From Chlorops oryzae (lineage: Eukaryota > Arthropoda > Insecta > Diptera > Chloropidae), in assembly GCA_020466095.1 (NCBI GenBank), contig CM035807.1, forward strand, positions 57,422,605-57,486,604: a stretch of DNA of 64,000 bases, read 5' to 3'. This document shows positions 20,368 through 29,566 of this stretch, piece after piece. The notes beneath the pieces were generated by a model. It searched no databases. It was not told the origin of the DNA and worked only from the letters and a program-made list of their open reading frames with translations. How positions within the stretch are numbered: the first letter of the stretch is position 1; each line of letters opens with the position of its first letter. Both the position numbers and the translations under genes were made by a program.

Positions 20368-20713
20368 TACGCACATTTTCGTTCCATGCATAAACCAAAA
20401 ATCAAAATCGAATCGAAAATTTTCTTACATACGCACATCGTAACTTCTTCAAAAGAATTAAAGAAGAACAACAGAAGAAAAAACTCGACATATTCACATA
20501 CACACACACGTAGTATGTTCAATACGACTTCAGTGTAGCAAAGCGAAGATGAAATAATTCTCGCTCATTTATGAGCGCAAATTGAGAGAGCTTAAACAAA
20601 AGTGAGAGAGCAAGAATAAAACTGAGAGCCTGGGAGTTATTGATGGCTGATTTTTGGGTGCCAAACGCTTCTATGAAATTATTCCTCTATATATTGTATG
20701 CTTAGTGGTATTA

Positions 20714-20844
20714 CTTAATACTTCTTTATTCCAGATTTGGGTATATATTTCATGTAGCTTACTTCTAAACATTAGCATACTATCAAAATAGAGCTTATTT
20801 TGTAATAAATATTCACGATAATCATCAAAACTCAATTTTATTAA
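20714..20844 (-). pseudogene. DNA polymerase B tail fused to integrase (A)
   Basis: These 131 bp match the last part of the Maverick polymerase gene at 53550-53680 (LSFDDYREYLLQ …). At 20844/20845 the match stops and integrase sequence begins. Bases from the polymerase side supply the TAA that now ends the integrase frame. Confidence 0.75.
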
Positions 20845-21527
20845 TCAGTTGTCCAACTAGGAGTATTACCCTTCTCAAAAATATGTTTATATTTGCTTAT
20901 TCGAACAAAATCGTTTACATGAAATTTTGGCTTATCATAAGTTTTAAGCCGATTGTAAGCTGTTTTTAAAATTAAAGCTTCATTCGAAGAATTAACATCA
21001 TTTGGAGCAATTTTAGTCTTACTATGTACAATGTCATTATATTTTTCAGTTAAGTTCTGATACTCATCAATCCATTTGTACGAACCACGATTGCTAAACT
21101 CTTTCCACATCATATTCTTCAATGTTCTATTAAATTGTTCTACAATTGAGGCTTTCAATGTGCTATAAGTCGAACAATGGTTAATTTTATTTTGTTTCAT
21201 TAAATTTTGAAAGTCCTTATTAAAGAATTCCTTCCCTTCATCTGTTTGTAAATTCTTAGGTTTTCGTCCACATTTTAAGACATTTTTCATTGCTTTAGTG
21301 ACATCGGCAGCTGTTTTAGATTTCAATGCAACTGTCCACGCATATTTTGAAAATGTGTCAATGATTGTAAGGAGATAACGATAACCTTTATTGTGAACAG
21401 CATAGCTACCCATTTCAACTAAGTCAGCTTGCCAAAGATCATCGAGTCCTTTGATTATGACTGCTCGTCGTTTAAAGTTTCGCCGCGCTTGTCTGTGTAG
21501 CTCCTCCACTATTTGACGACGACTCAT
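20841..21527 (-). CDS. Maverick integrase, C-terminally truncated (A)
   Basis: A 228-residue rve-type integrase of Polinton kind. Catalytic triad visible: D35 in LWQADLVEM, D96 in LQTDEGKEFF, E130 in SIVEQFNRTLKN (spacing D-x60-D-x33-E). The N-terminus ARRNFKRRAVIIKGLDDLW is typical of the family. The C-terminal region (FHVNDFVRISKYKHIFEKGNTPSW) starts the SH3/chromo-like part but ends early, at the polymerase junction described above. The enzyme inserts the Maverick into the host chromosome. It overlaps the fibre-like frame upstream by 56 bp. The catalytic core is intact; whether it works without its tail is unknown. Confidence 0.88.
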   Translation of the reverse strand: MSRRQIVEELHRQARRNFKRRAVIIKGLDDLWQADLVEMGSYAVHNKGYRYLLTIIDTFSKYAWTVALKSKTAADVTKAMKNVLKCGRKPKNLQTDEGKEFFNKDFQNLMKQNKINHCSTYSTLKASIVEQFNRTLKNMMWKEFSNRGSYKWIDEYQNLTEKYNDIVHSKTKIAPNDVNSSNEALILKTAYNRLKTYDKPKFHVNDFVRISKYKHIFEKGNTPSWTTD

Positions 21528-21960
21528 GGTGTAGACGATTGTGATCCTTCTGTACTGCTTTTGATTGATTTTTTGTTTTTTGTTTATTGGGATTTGAAAT
21601 CATTGAAAACACAACATTATCAATACCTTCTAGACGCGTATCAATGTATTCCATATACTCTTTAATGTTGTCATTAATATTGTTTTCAATAGCACCAATT
21701 TTGTGGTAAATGGCTTCAAATTCCTTATTACTTTGCCTTTCATAAGCTTTAAGCGAATTCTGAAATTCAGTTCGAAGCACATTGAGACTTGAATTAATAA
21801 AATTCTTTGTTGTAGCGTCTTGGTCTCCTATTGGGTCTATAAGATTTTTGATACGATGAAAATGTGCATTGAAGCAAGTATCTCTTCCAGCAGTCAATTG
21901 CATACTAATTTTATTCGATTTATTAATATCATTATAACGACCAAATTTGTCAACGCTCAT
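21472..21960 (-). CDS. Maverick fibre-like coiled-coil protein (A)
   Basis: 162 residues. The N-terminus MSVDKFGRY is followed by a segment like those in viral/phage fibre proteins (HRIKNLIDPIGDQDATTKNFI), then a long heptad-like helical region (about residues 60-125) and a Lys/Ser/Asn-rich tail. Insect Maverick-type elements often carry proteins starting (L)SVDKFGR with the …N..DP…DA.TK pattern; an attachment-fibre role is plausible but inferred. It lies directly upstream of integrase on the same strand with a short overlap. Confidence 0.5.
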   Translation of the reverse strand: MSVDKFGRYNDINKSNKISMQLTAGRDTCFNAHFHRIKNLIDPIGDQDATTKNFINSSLNVLRTEFQNSLKAYERQSNKEFEAIYHKIGAIENNINDNIKEYMEYIDTRLEGIDNVVFSMISNPNKQKTKNQSKAVQKDHNRLHHESSSNSGGATQTSAAKL

Positions 21961-22205
21961 TATTCGATTATATTGGATTCATTGAGCTCTTCAATAATTG
22001 AAATAATTTCGTTATTATGATTATTATGTCCAGCCGATTGCGATGATAAGAGCAGTCTTAGACGATTGACTTATGCATTAGGATCGTCCCAATATATATA
22101 GTTTGTTGGGACAGAATTTAATTTCATCAGTCCAAATCCTTTCTTTTTCGTTTCTTTTGTGATTAAGCTTGAATCAGGTTCTTCTTCTTCTTCATCATTG
22201 TGCAT

Positions 22206-22946
22206 TTATTCCCTACTAACTTTACGATACTTTTCAGCTTTGTTACTATTAACTTGTCCAAGTGATGTACCACGTTGATATGCATTGGTTTTTAATAAAA
22301 TTTGCTTATAAAGCTCAAGATCTACCTCATTATAATTTTGAGGAGACTTGTAAAACATTAGCTGGTAAAGTCCTGGTGTCATGAGGAATTTTTCGTTTCC
22401 AATTTGAAACTCTTTAGAATTATCCCAGATTAATTTTGAATCTCCAAACATCCAATGTCCATCATCGAGTCTTTTATGTAAACCAAATTGAGTATCAAGA
22501 TTATTTTGCTTTTCTAGTGTTTCAAAACTCAATGTGCTATGTGCACTTTTATTTCTTTCCTCATCCTTTTCTTTATAGCTTCGGATAAGTGTTTTTATAT
22601 GACTTTCTTGTTCTTCATCTTCGCTGAAAAACTGATCTCTGCTGCTGCTTGGAGTCTCATCGTATTATTTTCGGTGATGGTGGTGGTCTTTCATTTCTAA
22701 ATCTACTACGACACGGTCTTTCATTATTGAAAGCTACCTTTTTCCAATCAATTTTTTTTTATTGAAAGTAGAATTATTTTCTGCTGCTACCTTAGTGTTT
22801 TCGTTCAAGTCGTTCAGCATTTCGTTTTTTACTCTTGTTTCTGTAAGTAGATCTTTTATTGGTGCAGTGATTGGAAGAAAAGACTTTTCGAGACTTTCGG
22901 CAACACCTTGCTCATTAATTTTTATGGCATTGAATTTTTTTTTCAA
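22206..22946 (-). pseudogene. Maverick DUF8207-like protein, frame-broken (A)
   Basis: The N-terminal part (22946-22734: KKKFNAIK…ESLEKSFLPITAPIKDLL) and C-terminal part (22532-22206: LDTQFGLHKRLDDGHWMFGD … KFLMTPGLYQLMFYKSP … YKQILLKTNAYQRG) match the two ends of the DUF8207 family found in Polinton/adintovirus-like insect elements. Between them the frame is lost at an A-run near 22752 and again near 22662, where copy A also lacks one T present in copy B. Function unknown; structural or scaffold roles have been guessed for the family. Confidence 0.6.
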
Positions 22947-23102
22947 AACTTTCCTCGTCTAAATGATATTCTTTATCAATTTTTCATCCATTTTATGTTT
23001 TTAAGTGAACCATTAACATTGAAAGTATAAATATAAATGAAAGTGATATAGGTTTGAAGTTAACCTTTATACTAACAATTTTTTTTTTTTTTTTTATTTA
23101 TT

Positions 23103-23810
23103 TCAATTGGTCACAGTAGTTTTTAATTTCAATAAATTATTGATAATTTGTGAAATTTTATAAAGTTCATTTTCATAAATATAATTGTTGGGACATCTTT
23201 TATTTATTGTTGGTTTTAAGTGTAAAATTATTCTAGATATATGTATGATGGAGTATACCTCTTGATGATAAAATGTATGATTATCAGTTTTTTTAAAGCT
23301 AATTAATGGACAACTCGGTGACCATTTCATGTGTTCGGTGAGGGGATCATCACCAATTTGCCATTTACAAATTTCTACATTGCAAAAGTAGCATTTTGTA
23401 GTACCTCCTGTACCAGTAAAAAACATTCCAAACTGTGCAAGCCTTCGTGTGTCAATCCATTGTAAAGGCCAATGATCTTGAAATGTTTTCAAGCGTTCAC
23501 TTTCAAAGCACATTTGATCACTCATATCCAATGGAGGCATCCTTTTATTCCAGGTTTTAGCATCAGCAACAGCAGTTGTATGTAAAACAGGATCATTTAT
23601 AAAACAGTTCTGTTTAACAGAAAACGGCTCAGTTTTATGGTAACAGGTCTGATTATAATTGCTTAACGGATCTGTTTTATGAGAACCGATCTGGTTATAG
23701 CTGTTTAACAGATCTGTCTTTTGACCTTGAGCTGTTCCAAACATTCTAATAATATGTATACACTTGATGAAAGCTGTTTTGAGACTGCATGTTGAAATGT
23801 TTCTTAACAT
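23103..23810 (-). CDS. Maverick BIR-domain (IAP-like) protein (A)
   Basis: 235 residues. Residues ~103-172 form one BIR zinc domain: SERLKTFQDHWPLQWI, LAQFGMFFTGTGGTTKCYFC, then CKWQIGDDPLTEHMKWSPSC, with zinc ligands C140, C143, H160 and C167 in the canonical CxxC-H-C order. There is no RING. The N-terminal part has three imperfect copies of a KT(D/E)P(L/F)SNYNQ-like unit (residues ~31-68). BIR proteins of insects and baculoviruses bind caspases or other cell-death factors (family knowledge); a role in keeping host cells alive is inference. It lies between the ATPase and DUF8207 genes on the same strand and is identical in copy B. Confidence 0.82.
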   Translation of the reverse strand: MLRNISTCSLKTAFIKCIHIIRMFGTAQGQKTDLLNSYNQIGSHKTDPLSNYNQTCYHKTEPFSVKQNCFINDPVLHTTAVADAKTWNKRMPPLDMSDQMCFESERLKTFQDHWPLQWIDTRRLAQFGMFFTGTGGTTKCYFCNVEICKWQIGDDPLTEHMKWSPSCPLISFKKTDNHTFYHQEVYSIIHISRIILHLKPTINKRCPNNYIYENELYKISQIINNLLKLKTTVTN

Positions 23811-23816
23811 TTCCTT

Positions 23817-24512
23817 TTATAAACGAATGAACACATTAAAACCCTTCCTGTATCGTCCATTGTCGTGTGAGTCATCTTTGTTGGTAACGAGAAAGCCATG
23901 CTTATCTTTCCAACACTCGGCACAGATTTTTAAAAAAGTATTAAATGACATGTCAGTTCCAACATGATCATGATATATATGTCGTATATTCATTTCATCT
24001 TGTTTGAATACAATAACTAGATTTGCATTGTCGCGAATTAAATGCTTTGGTATTCGAGTGTAAGTTTGACAAAGAAAAAAGCTTTCAATATTGAAATGAC
24101 GTCCCATGCAAAAATAGTTTCGTATATTGTGCTGTTTTTCACACGCAACGTCATCGAAAATAAAAATAGAATCCTTTTTAGCATTTTCTGGGGCTACAGC
24201 TTCTTCATTTTCCGAATAGGTAAAAAGTCCCATTCCTTTTATAGGTTTTATAACTTGTTTTAAGTACTGATATTTCGGTTGATGTAATGACTTTGAATAC
24301 AAGTATACATTTTTAAATTTCAGACCATTGGGACTTTCAATAAGACTTAACATAACATTAGTTTTTCCACAATTTGATGGGCCGACAATTAATGCTCGTA
24401 TTGTGTTTGGTAGTAATGAGTTATGTCGTGGTTGTGTAATATTAACATTTGAATTTGTTTTAACATCCAAATTTTTAACTAAAATATTCTTCTGTTGTCT
24501 TATGCAACGCAT
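23817..24512 (-). CDS. Maverick FtsK/HerA (A32-like) packaging ATPase (A)
   Basis: 231 residues. Walker A GPSNCGKT at residues 44-51 and Walker B SIFIFDD at 115-121, followed by the sensor-like CQTYTRIPKHLIRDNANLVIVF typical of Polinton/poxvirus A32 ATPases. These enzymes drive genome packaging into capsids. It ends 6 bp before the BIR start codon on the same strand and faces the divergent PLA2-like gene across 117 bp, which probably holds a two-way promoter (TATAAAAG on the minus strand near 24540). Confidence 0.9.
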   Translation of the reverse strand: MRCIRQQKNILVKNLDVKTNSNVNITQPRHNSLLPNTIRALIVGPSNCGKTNVMLSLIESPNGLKFKNVYLYSKSLHQPKYQYLKQVIKPIKGMGLFTYSENEEAVAPENAKKDSIFIFDDVACEKQHNIRNYFCMGRHFNIESFFLCQTYTRIPKHLIRDNANLVIVFKQDEMNIRHIYHDHVGTDMSFNTFLKICAECWKDKHGFLVTNKDDSHDNGRYRKGFNVFIRL

Positions 24513-24629
24513 CTTTCTCTTTCAACTGTCATTATGACTATAAAAGTGTTTCCTTTTATACCTTTTCAATTAGATTGATTTTTGCCGTTGACTTGATTAT
24601 ATCATTTTATTTTAAAAACAAGTCTATAA

Positions 24630-25304
24630 ATGCTTGTTACTTACAAAAATAGAATTAGTCATAAACGTAGAGCTTTGGGAAAAGGACTTATCAATAATCT
24701 TATTAATAAACTACCAATAGAGCTTCACTTACCAGGATATCAGTTTTGTGGTCCGGGGACAAAGCTTCAAAAAAGTTTAGCAAGAGGAGACAAAGGTGTC
24801 AACCCATTGGATTCTGCTTGCAGAGAACTCGATATTGCCTACTCTAAATTCAACGACTTGGAAAATCTACATATTGCAGATAGGAATTTAGTTGAAAAAG
24901 CTTGGGAGAGTGTAAAATCGACGGACGCAAGCACCAGTGAAAAAGCAAACGCTTGGTTTGTGACAAACATCATGAAAGCTAAATTGAAATTTGGTGGTAA
25001 TCTTAGAAGACCTGCGAAAAATCGAAATACCAATACGACGTTGAAGAAAAAAAACAAAATTATCCGGAAAAAGAAGTGTCCTACCAAAATTTTCAAGACT
25101 GCAATAAAAAAGGCTACAAATGAATTGAAAAGAAAAAAGCCAATTGAAATACATAATGCTATTCAAGTTGCCGAAAAATCGCTATCGTCTACTCTTAAAA
25201 ATCAAAACAAAAATGTAATACCACGCATAATTCCAGTGCCTAAAGTCGGTGGATTTTTACAAGTAATTTCAATTTTGACTGGTATTGCCAAGCTTGGTGG
25301 ATAA
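24630..25304 (+). CDS. Maverick minor-capsid-like protein with PLA2-like domain (A)
   Basis: 224 residues. Residues ~33-75 resemble the phospholipase A2 domain of parvovirus VP1-type minor capsid proteins: LPGYQFCGPGTKL (calcium-loop-like) then NPLDSACRELDIAYSKF. In active enzymes the helix carries His-Asp; here it is Leu67-Asp68, so catalysis is doubtful. A Lys-rich stretch (residues ~115-150) may be a nuclear signal or DNA-binding tail, and the C-terminus is hydrophobic and Gly-rich. First of two plus-strand genes, 12 bp before the protease. Confidence 0.72.
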   Translation: MLVTYKNRISHKRRALGKGLINNLINKLPIELHLPGYQFCGPGTKLQKSLARGDKGVNPLDSACRELDIAYSKFNDLENLHIADRNLVEKAWESVKSTDASTSEKANAWFVTNIMKAKLKFGGNLRRPAKNRNTNTTLKKKNKIIRKKKCPTKIFKTAIKKATNELKRKKPIEIHNAIQVAEKSLSSTLKNQNKNVIPRIIPVPKVGGFLQVISILTGIAKLGG

Positions 25305-25316
25305 ATATCTGGTGGA

Positions 25317-25565
25317 ATGTCAATTGCAGACCTTGTTGTTGTGTTCATGCGAAATGCTTTACCAAAGCGGTCACATAAAAATGAGTGTGGAATAATCAAT
25401 CTTGATTCATTAGATGGAGAAGGAACACACTGGGTAGCATATATTAAAAACGGTCACTTCAAGGAGTATTTTGATAGTTTTGGTAATTTACCTCCACCAA
25501 AAGAAGTTGTAAAATATCTTGATGAGAAAAATTTGAGCTACACCTATAAGCAACATCAACAATAC
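25317..25565 (+). pseudogene. Maverick adenain-like protease, N-terminal part
   Basis: 83 codons with the first two catalytic sites of an adenovirus-type cysteine protease: His in GTHWVAYI and Asp in YFDSFGNLPPP. BEL-2 enters at 25566. The remaining 18 codons, with the catalytic Cys in YNCGH, are at 47696-47752 beyond BEL-2, and the reading frame is continuous once BEL-2 and one AATAC are removed. Such proteases mature capsid proteins in Polinton-type elements. The open frame at this end runs 16 codons into the LTR before stopping. Confidence 0.85.
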
Positions 25566-26071
25566 TGTTTAATTGTTCGAGACTGTTATTTTTTATGTTT
25601 ATTTTTTGTTTAGTTTGCAGTAAACAATAATACTTCTTGAATCGAAATAAGTTCATAACAGCGTTGAAAATTGTATCGCGTCTTTAATGTTGACATTGCA
25701 TTTCTTCATTACGTTTGATTTTCAATTTTTTATTTTTTTTTTTGTTTGAATTCGATATTGTAGTAAATGCCCTGCGACGAAGTTCATGGTCATAATAATG
25801 CAAAATTTGCAATAAATTGTTATTTTTTGTTATGCTAAGTGAAATAAGAATGTAACATTTTATGATATATTATATAAGCACCACAAGGTGCAAATAAAAC
25901 GGACTCTTAATTTGACTTCAAAACAGAGCATTTCATTTTGAGAGCAAGTAACTCGGTTCAAGTGCCGTTGTTACACAGAACAAAACTTAAAAGCCCAATT
26001 CAGTTTATGTGCTGCAATTGAAATCTTTTAAGACACAAAATTAACAAGGAGACAGACAGTTTTCCTTAACA
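25566..26071 (+). repeat. BEL-2 5' LTR
   Basis: 506 bp, TGTTTAATTG…CCTTAACA. It differs from the 3' LTR and from the solo LTR at 41946-42446 by a TATAT insertion and single bases; those two share the same variants with each other. Confidence 0.93.
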
Positions 26072-26074
26072 TTT

Positions 26075-26092
26075 TGGTGACCCTCAACGACA
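26075..26092 (+). other. BEL-2 primer-binding site
   Basis: TGGTGACCCTCAACGACA starts 3 bp inside the LTR, the TTTGGTGACC context common in BEL elements. Confidence 0.65.
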
Positions 26093-26191
26093 GAATAAGG
26101 TGTATCCTTATTTTGAAACGCAACCAACCTACGGAAGGACGGAGGTACAAGAACAATCAGCAACTAACGGAGGTAAAACAACAACAACAAA

Positions 26192-27716
26192 ATGGGACTA
26201 TTTGAGGACTTGGTCGAGAAGCAGAAGCAAACTGGAGCGAACATAGAGGCAATAATTAAAAACTTCAAAAAGGATTCAGCAACAAGGAAGACTACTACAA
26301 CGTATTTTCAAGAGCGACTTCAAAAACTGAATGACGAATGGTCCACATTTGATACTACAGACAACCAGATTCGTCTACTGGAAAATCGACCAATAGACCA
26401 CGAGTATTTCAAAAACGATTACTTCAGTGCAATACTGAATATCGTCCAAGAATATCAGGAGATATTTAAATCAGCAATGCTTAAGGTCAATCAAGCAAAC
26501 AATACTAAGCATCCTCCGGAAGCAACTCAACGCACAAGTAACATGAACGATGGCCAGCAAGCAAATATGGCAGGACAACAGGTAGAAGATGCAGAACTTA
26601 TCAAATTAGTTCGCCGACAAAATTCAATGATGGATTCCCTTCAACAATTGATAGAAGACAATTTCTCCGAACAAGACCTTCAAGTCGCAACAAAATTATG
26701 GGAAAACATTCAAAATCTTCATTTCCAAGTTAGTGAACTGCATGCTAACCCAGAGGAAAAAGGATACAACCTGAATAGGTTCATTGCTCTCGAAAAAATC
26801 ATCAGAAACATTTGCAACCCTGTGACAAGAAATTCATCAACTCAACCAACCTCGATACGGACTAGTAATCAATCGGACTCAATTCCAATGCCAAAAATCA
26901 TGATACCAAAATTTGACGGTAATCACCTAAAGTGGCAAGAATTTTACGACTTATTTTCGTCACTTGTAATAAATCAGCCGATATCAAGAGCTCAAAATAT
27001 TTGGTATCTAAAAACACTTTTGGTGGGGGACGCTGCAAACCTTATAAAGCATTTTTCTGCCCCAGGAGAAAATTTCGAAGCTGCGTGGGAAATGGTGACC
27101 GATCGATACAATAACAAAAGAATGCTGGTTGGGAAATTATTTCATGAGCTGGTTGACACGCAAAGTAGTCCTGCAAAGGATAACTTCAAGGCATTACACG
27201 ATAGAACTTTAGAATGCTTATAAGCTCTGCAAAATCTTCAAATAAACACGTCAACTTGGGACCCGCTGCTACTACATATACTACTGAAACGATTAGATCA
27301 AGCGACACGTCTCCGATATGAACAATCTTTGTTGAAACCACGAGAAATTCCAACAATTAAGGATTTTCTCACGTTTTTGGAAAGAAATTTCCAATCCATG
27401 GAGGCAATAGGTTCGAAGGAGAAATCATCAAACCCGAAGGCAAACGTATGTACTTCAGTCACGTCAAACAGTCAACCTGATGGATCCTGCGCTATGTGCA
27501 AAAACGGAAAGCACCCATTGTTTGCCTGCAAAAATTTCCTTCAGGCACCCCCTGGAACACGACTTCAGTTTGTGCAACAGCAAAAATACTGTTTCAACTG
27601 CTTAAAACCAGGACATGGCTCGAAAAAATGCACGTCAAGAAGCTGTACAAAATGCAACAAGAAACACAATACACTGTTACATCTTCAGGAGCAAACTACA
27701 AGCACTTCATCATCAA
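26192..27716 (+). pseudogene. BEL-2 gag, one nonsense codon
   Basis: ATG 26192. Helical N-terminus, then the BEL gag domain (MPKIMIPKFDGNHLKWQEFYDLF, WYLKTLLVGDAANLI, RYNNKRMLVGKL). A TAA at 27221-27223 interrupts it; the same frame resumes and gives three knuckles (CAMCKNGKHPLFACK, CFNCLKPGHGSKKC, CTKCNKKHNTLLH). At 27717 BEL-3 is inserted in the Ser/Thr-rich linker before protease. Confidence 0.88.
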
Positions 27717-28095
27717 TGTTCGAGCACATTGTCATTAGTTCATTTGATTTATTATAGTTTATATCGAGTCATATCATTTAAATCCTTTGTTTTTGGTTAC
27801 ATTGTTTTAAAATGTATAACAGAATACTAATGCATCTCTCTTTGTATGAACACTATGTGAACTGTAAATTTGCTCTTTATTTTTTCTAATAATCTTGTCA
27901 TGTAATCAACACTGCATATTAATTTCGCTCACTCGTGACTTCCTATAAAGGCGCGAGCATCACTTCAATAAACGCTCATTCTTGTACGAATATTAAAACG
28001 ACGAACATCGTTGCGTTGTGCATACGGCACCTTTATTTTGAACAAAAGAACGTTCATTATCCGTAGAATAAACATTTTGGCGCCCAACGTGGGGC
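27717..28095 (+). repeat. BEL-3 5' LTR and primer-binding site
   Basis: LTR 27717-28074 (TGTTCGAGCAC…GAATAAACA). It is followed by TGGCGCCCAACGTGGGGC at 28078-28095, a strong primer-binding-site candidate, then GCTCGACGACC. Confidence 0.92.
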
Positions 28096-28678
28096 TCGAC
28101 GACCGTTTTTGTATAATTAACTGGAGCTGGAGGAAATAGGATTCGATCAATTTCATTTTGGAAGACCAACGCATATTGCAATATATTCAAGGGAGTAGAA
28201 AACGCATGGTCAACAGGTATTTATGCATTTGATGAAACGCACGTGCAATTCTAAAAAGTTTCGAAAGTTTCAACAATAACTATAAAAGAAACTTGACTTT
28301 ACAAAGAAAAGAAAACGCAAATAACGGAGTTTTCCATCATAACTGCACATTCGTTAAATCAACAATATTGAGTCGTTTTGTTGTTGCATAAATATAAAAC
28401 CTAAGCACCTTTGGCAAACCGGTTTCCAAGACGATAAATTCGCATAGAAAGCAAATTCACTCAAACTGCATTCTCTCTTCGCCAATATTCAGGATTGACT
28501 CGAAGCGCGCTCTCCGCTTCATTGTCAATGCTTAGTTGTCTAAATTCGTTGCTCACATTCTGCTGTTGGAATCTTGCCTTCTCTTTTATCGTCAATTTCG
28601 TTTTACCCACTGTTCTTAATTTCATCACGTTGTTTCCATCATCGACGGCTGTGAGTTATTTGCTTGCATTAACTAAGA
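28096..28678 (+). other. BEL-3 leader
   Basis: About 580 bp of untranslated leader before gag; no gene or strong motif seen. Confidence 0.6.
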
Positions 28679-29566
28679 ATGTCAGAATTGGAAGTATTAA
28701 CGAAACAACGGTCATCAGCGAAAGCTAGTGTGAAACGCATAAAAAACCTTTTGTCTGATTCCATGTCTATAGCCGAACTGGAATGCCGATTAGGTCTAAT
28801 AGAAGCATATTTTAAACAATTGTTGTCAATTCAGACTGACATTGAATTGAAAAACGATAAAGACACAGGCCGCTCGGAAATTGAAGAATTGTGCATCACT
28901 GCGAAATCAAAGGCGATTGAATTATTGGGTGACAATTATAAGCGTTCTCATAATGATTCAACTATTGCTATTCCCGTTCCATCGTCTAGTAAATTGCCTA
29001 GTTTACACTTACCAAAATTTGATGGCAGATATTCGCAATACAGAAATTTTATTTCATCGTTTAAACAACTCGTTGATAGTGACGGAACTTTGTCTCCAAT
29101 AGAAAAATTCAATCATCTTTTACACTGTTTATCGGATCAAGCTTTAGATACAATAAAAAGTTTTCAAGTTACAGCCGAAAATTATGTAAAGGCATTACAG
29201 AGATTAGACGAACGTTATGACAATCAAACCCTAATCTTTTTAGAACATATTTCCAATCTTTATGAACTTCCAACAGTTGAAAATTCATCATCGGTTCAAT
29301 TGCGAAGCCTTGTCGATAGTGCATCTGCAATATTTAGTTCTTTGAAATCACTCGGCAATGAGACTGATATTTGTAATGCAATGATAATACATTTGATGAC
29401 ACAAAAACTAGATTCCGATTCACGATTGAAATGGAGAGAAGCGATCGATTTTAAATCCTTACCAAAATGGGAGGTATTTTCTAAGCATCTCGAACGAAGA
29501 TGTCAATTTTTAGAATCCACGGAGTCATGTGCGTCAAATTCAGGTTCGGATCAAACAAAAAAATAA
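28679..29566 (+). CDS. BEL-3 gag, N-terminal frame
   Basis: 295 codons. Coiled-coil-like start, then the gag domain (LPSLHLPKFDGRYSQYRNFISSF, FNHLLHCLSDQALDTI, RYDNQTLIFLEHISNLYEL, MIIHLMTQKLDSDSRLKW). It ends at TAA in CAAACAAAAAAATAA; the overlapping +1 frame carries on with the zinc knuckles. This is either a shift used in translation or a one-base indel in the A-run. Confidence 0.85.
   Translation: MSELEVLTKQRSSAKASVKRIKNLLSDSMSIAELECRLGLIEAYFKQLLSIQTDIELKNDKDTGRSEIEELCITAKSKAIELLGDNYKRSHNDSTIAIPVPSSSKLPSLHLPKFDGRYSQYRNFISSFKQLVDSDGTLSPIEKFNHLLHCLSDQALDTIKSFQVTAENYVKALQRLDERYDNQTLIFLEHISNLYELPTVENSSSVQLRSLVDSASAIFSSLKSLGNETDICNAMIIHLMTQKLDSDSRLKWREAIDFKSLPKWEVFSKHLERRCQFLESTESCASNSGSDQTKK

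Larger units (their letters stand above)
18963..20708. mobile_element. foldback-like element with ~0.6 kb inverted repeats (A)
   Basis: The left arm starts CCACTAAGCATACAATA and the right arm ends with its reverse complement. The arms (about 18963-19600 and 20080-20708) surround a ~480 bp AT-rich core. TATTA flanks both sides (18958-18962 and 20709-20713), and the paralogous site at 53545-53549 carries a single TATTA with no insertion, proving the boundaries to within a few bases. No transposase is recognisable; the 69-codon core frame (19689-19898) matches nothing I know. Superfamily unassigned. Confidence 0.85.
18365..26071. repeat. 7.7 kb segmental duplication, copy A
   Basis: Pogo arm, Maverick genes from a polymerase tail to protease, and a BEL-2 LTR, repeated almost exactly at 34740-42446. 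I see only a couple of dozen differences by eye (for example a patch of substitutions at 22903-22925, a one-base indel near 22662, and TATATTATATAAG versus TATATAAG in the LTR). The copies are therefore very young. Confidence 0.93.

Noticed and set aside
19133..20522. Short frames inside the foldback arms
   Set aside because: The same frames appear mirrored in both arms and follow the inverted repeat, with no protein signature.
24839..25166. Minus-strand Phe-rich frames opposite the PLA2-like gene
   Set aside because: They arise from the Lys-rich coding strand of the real gene.
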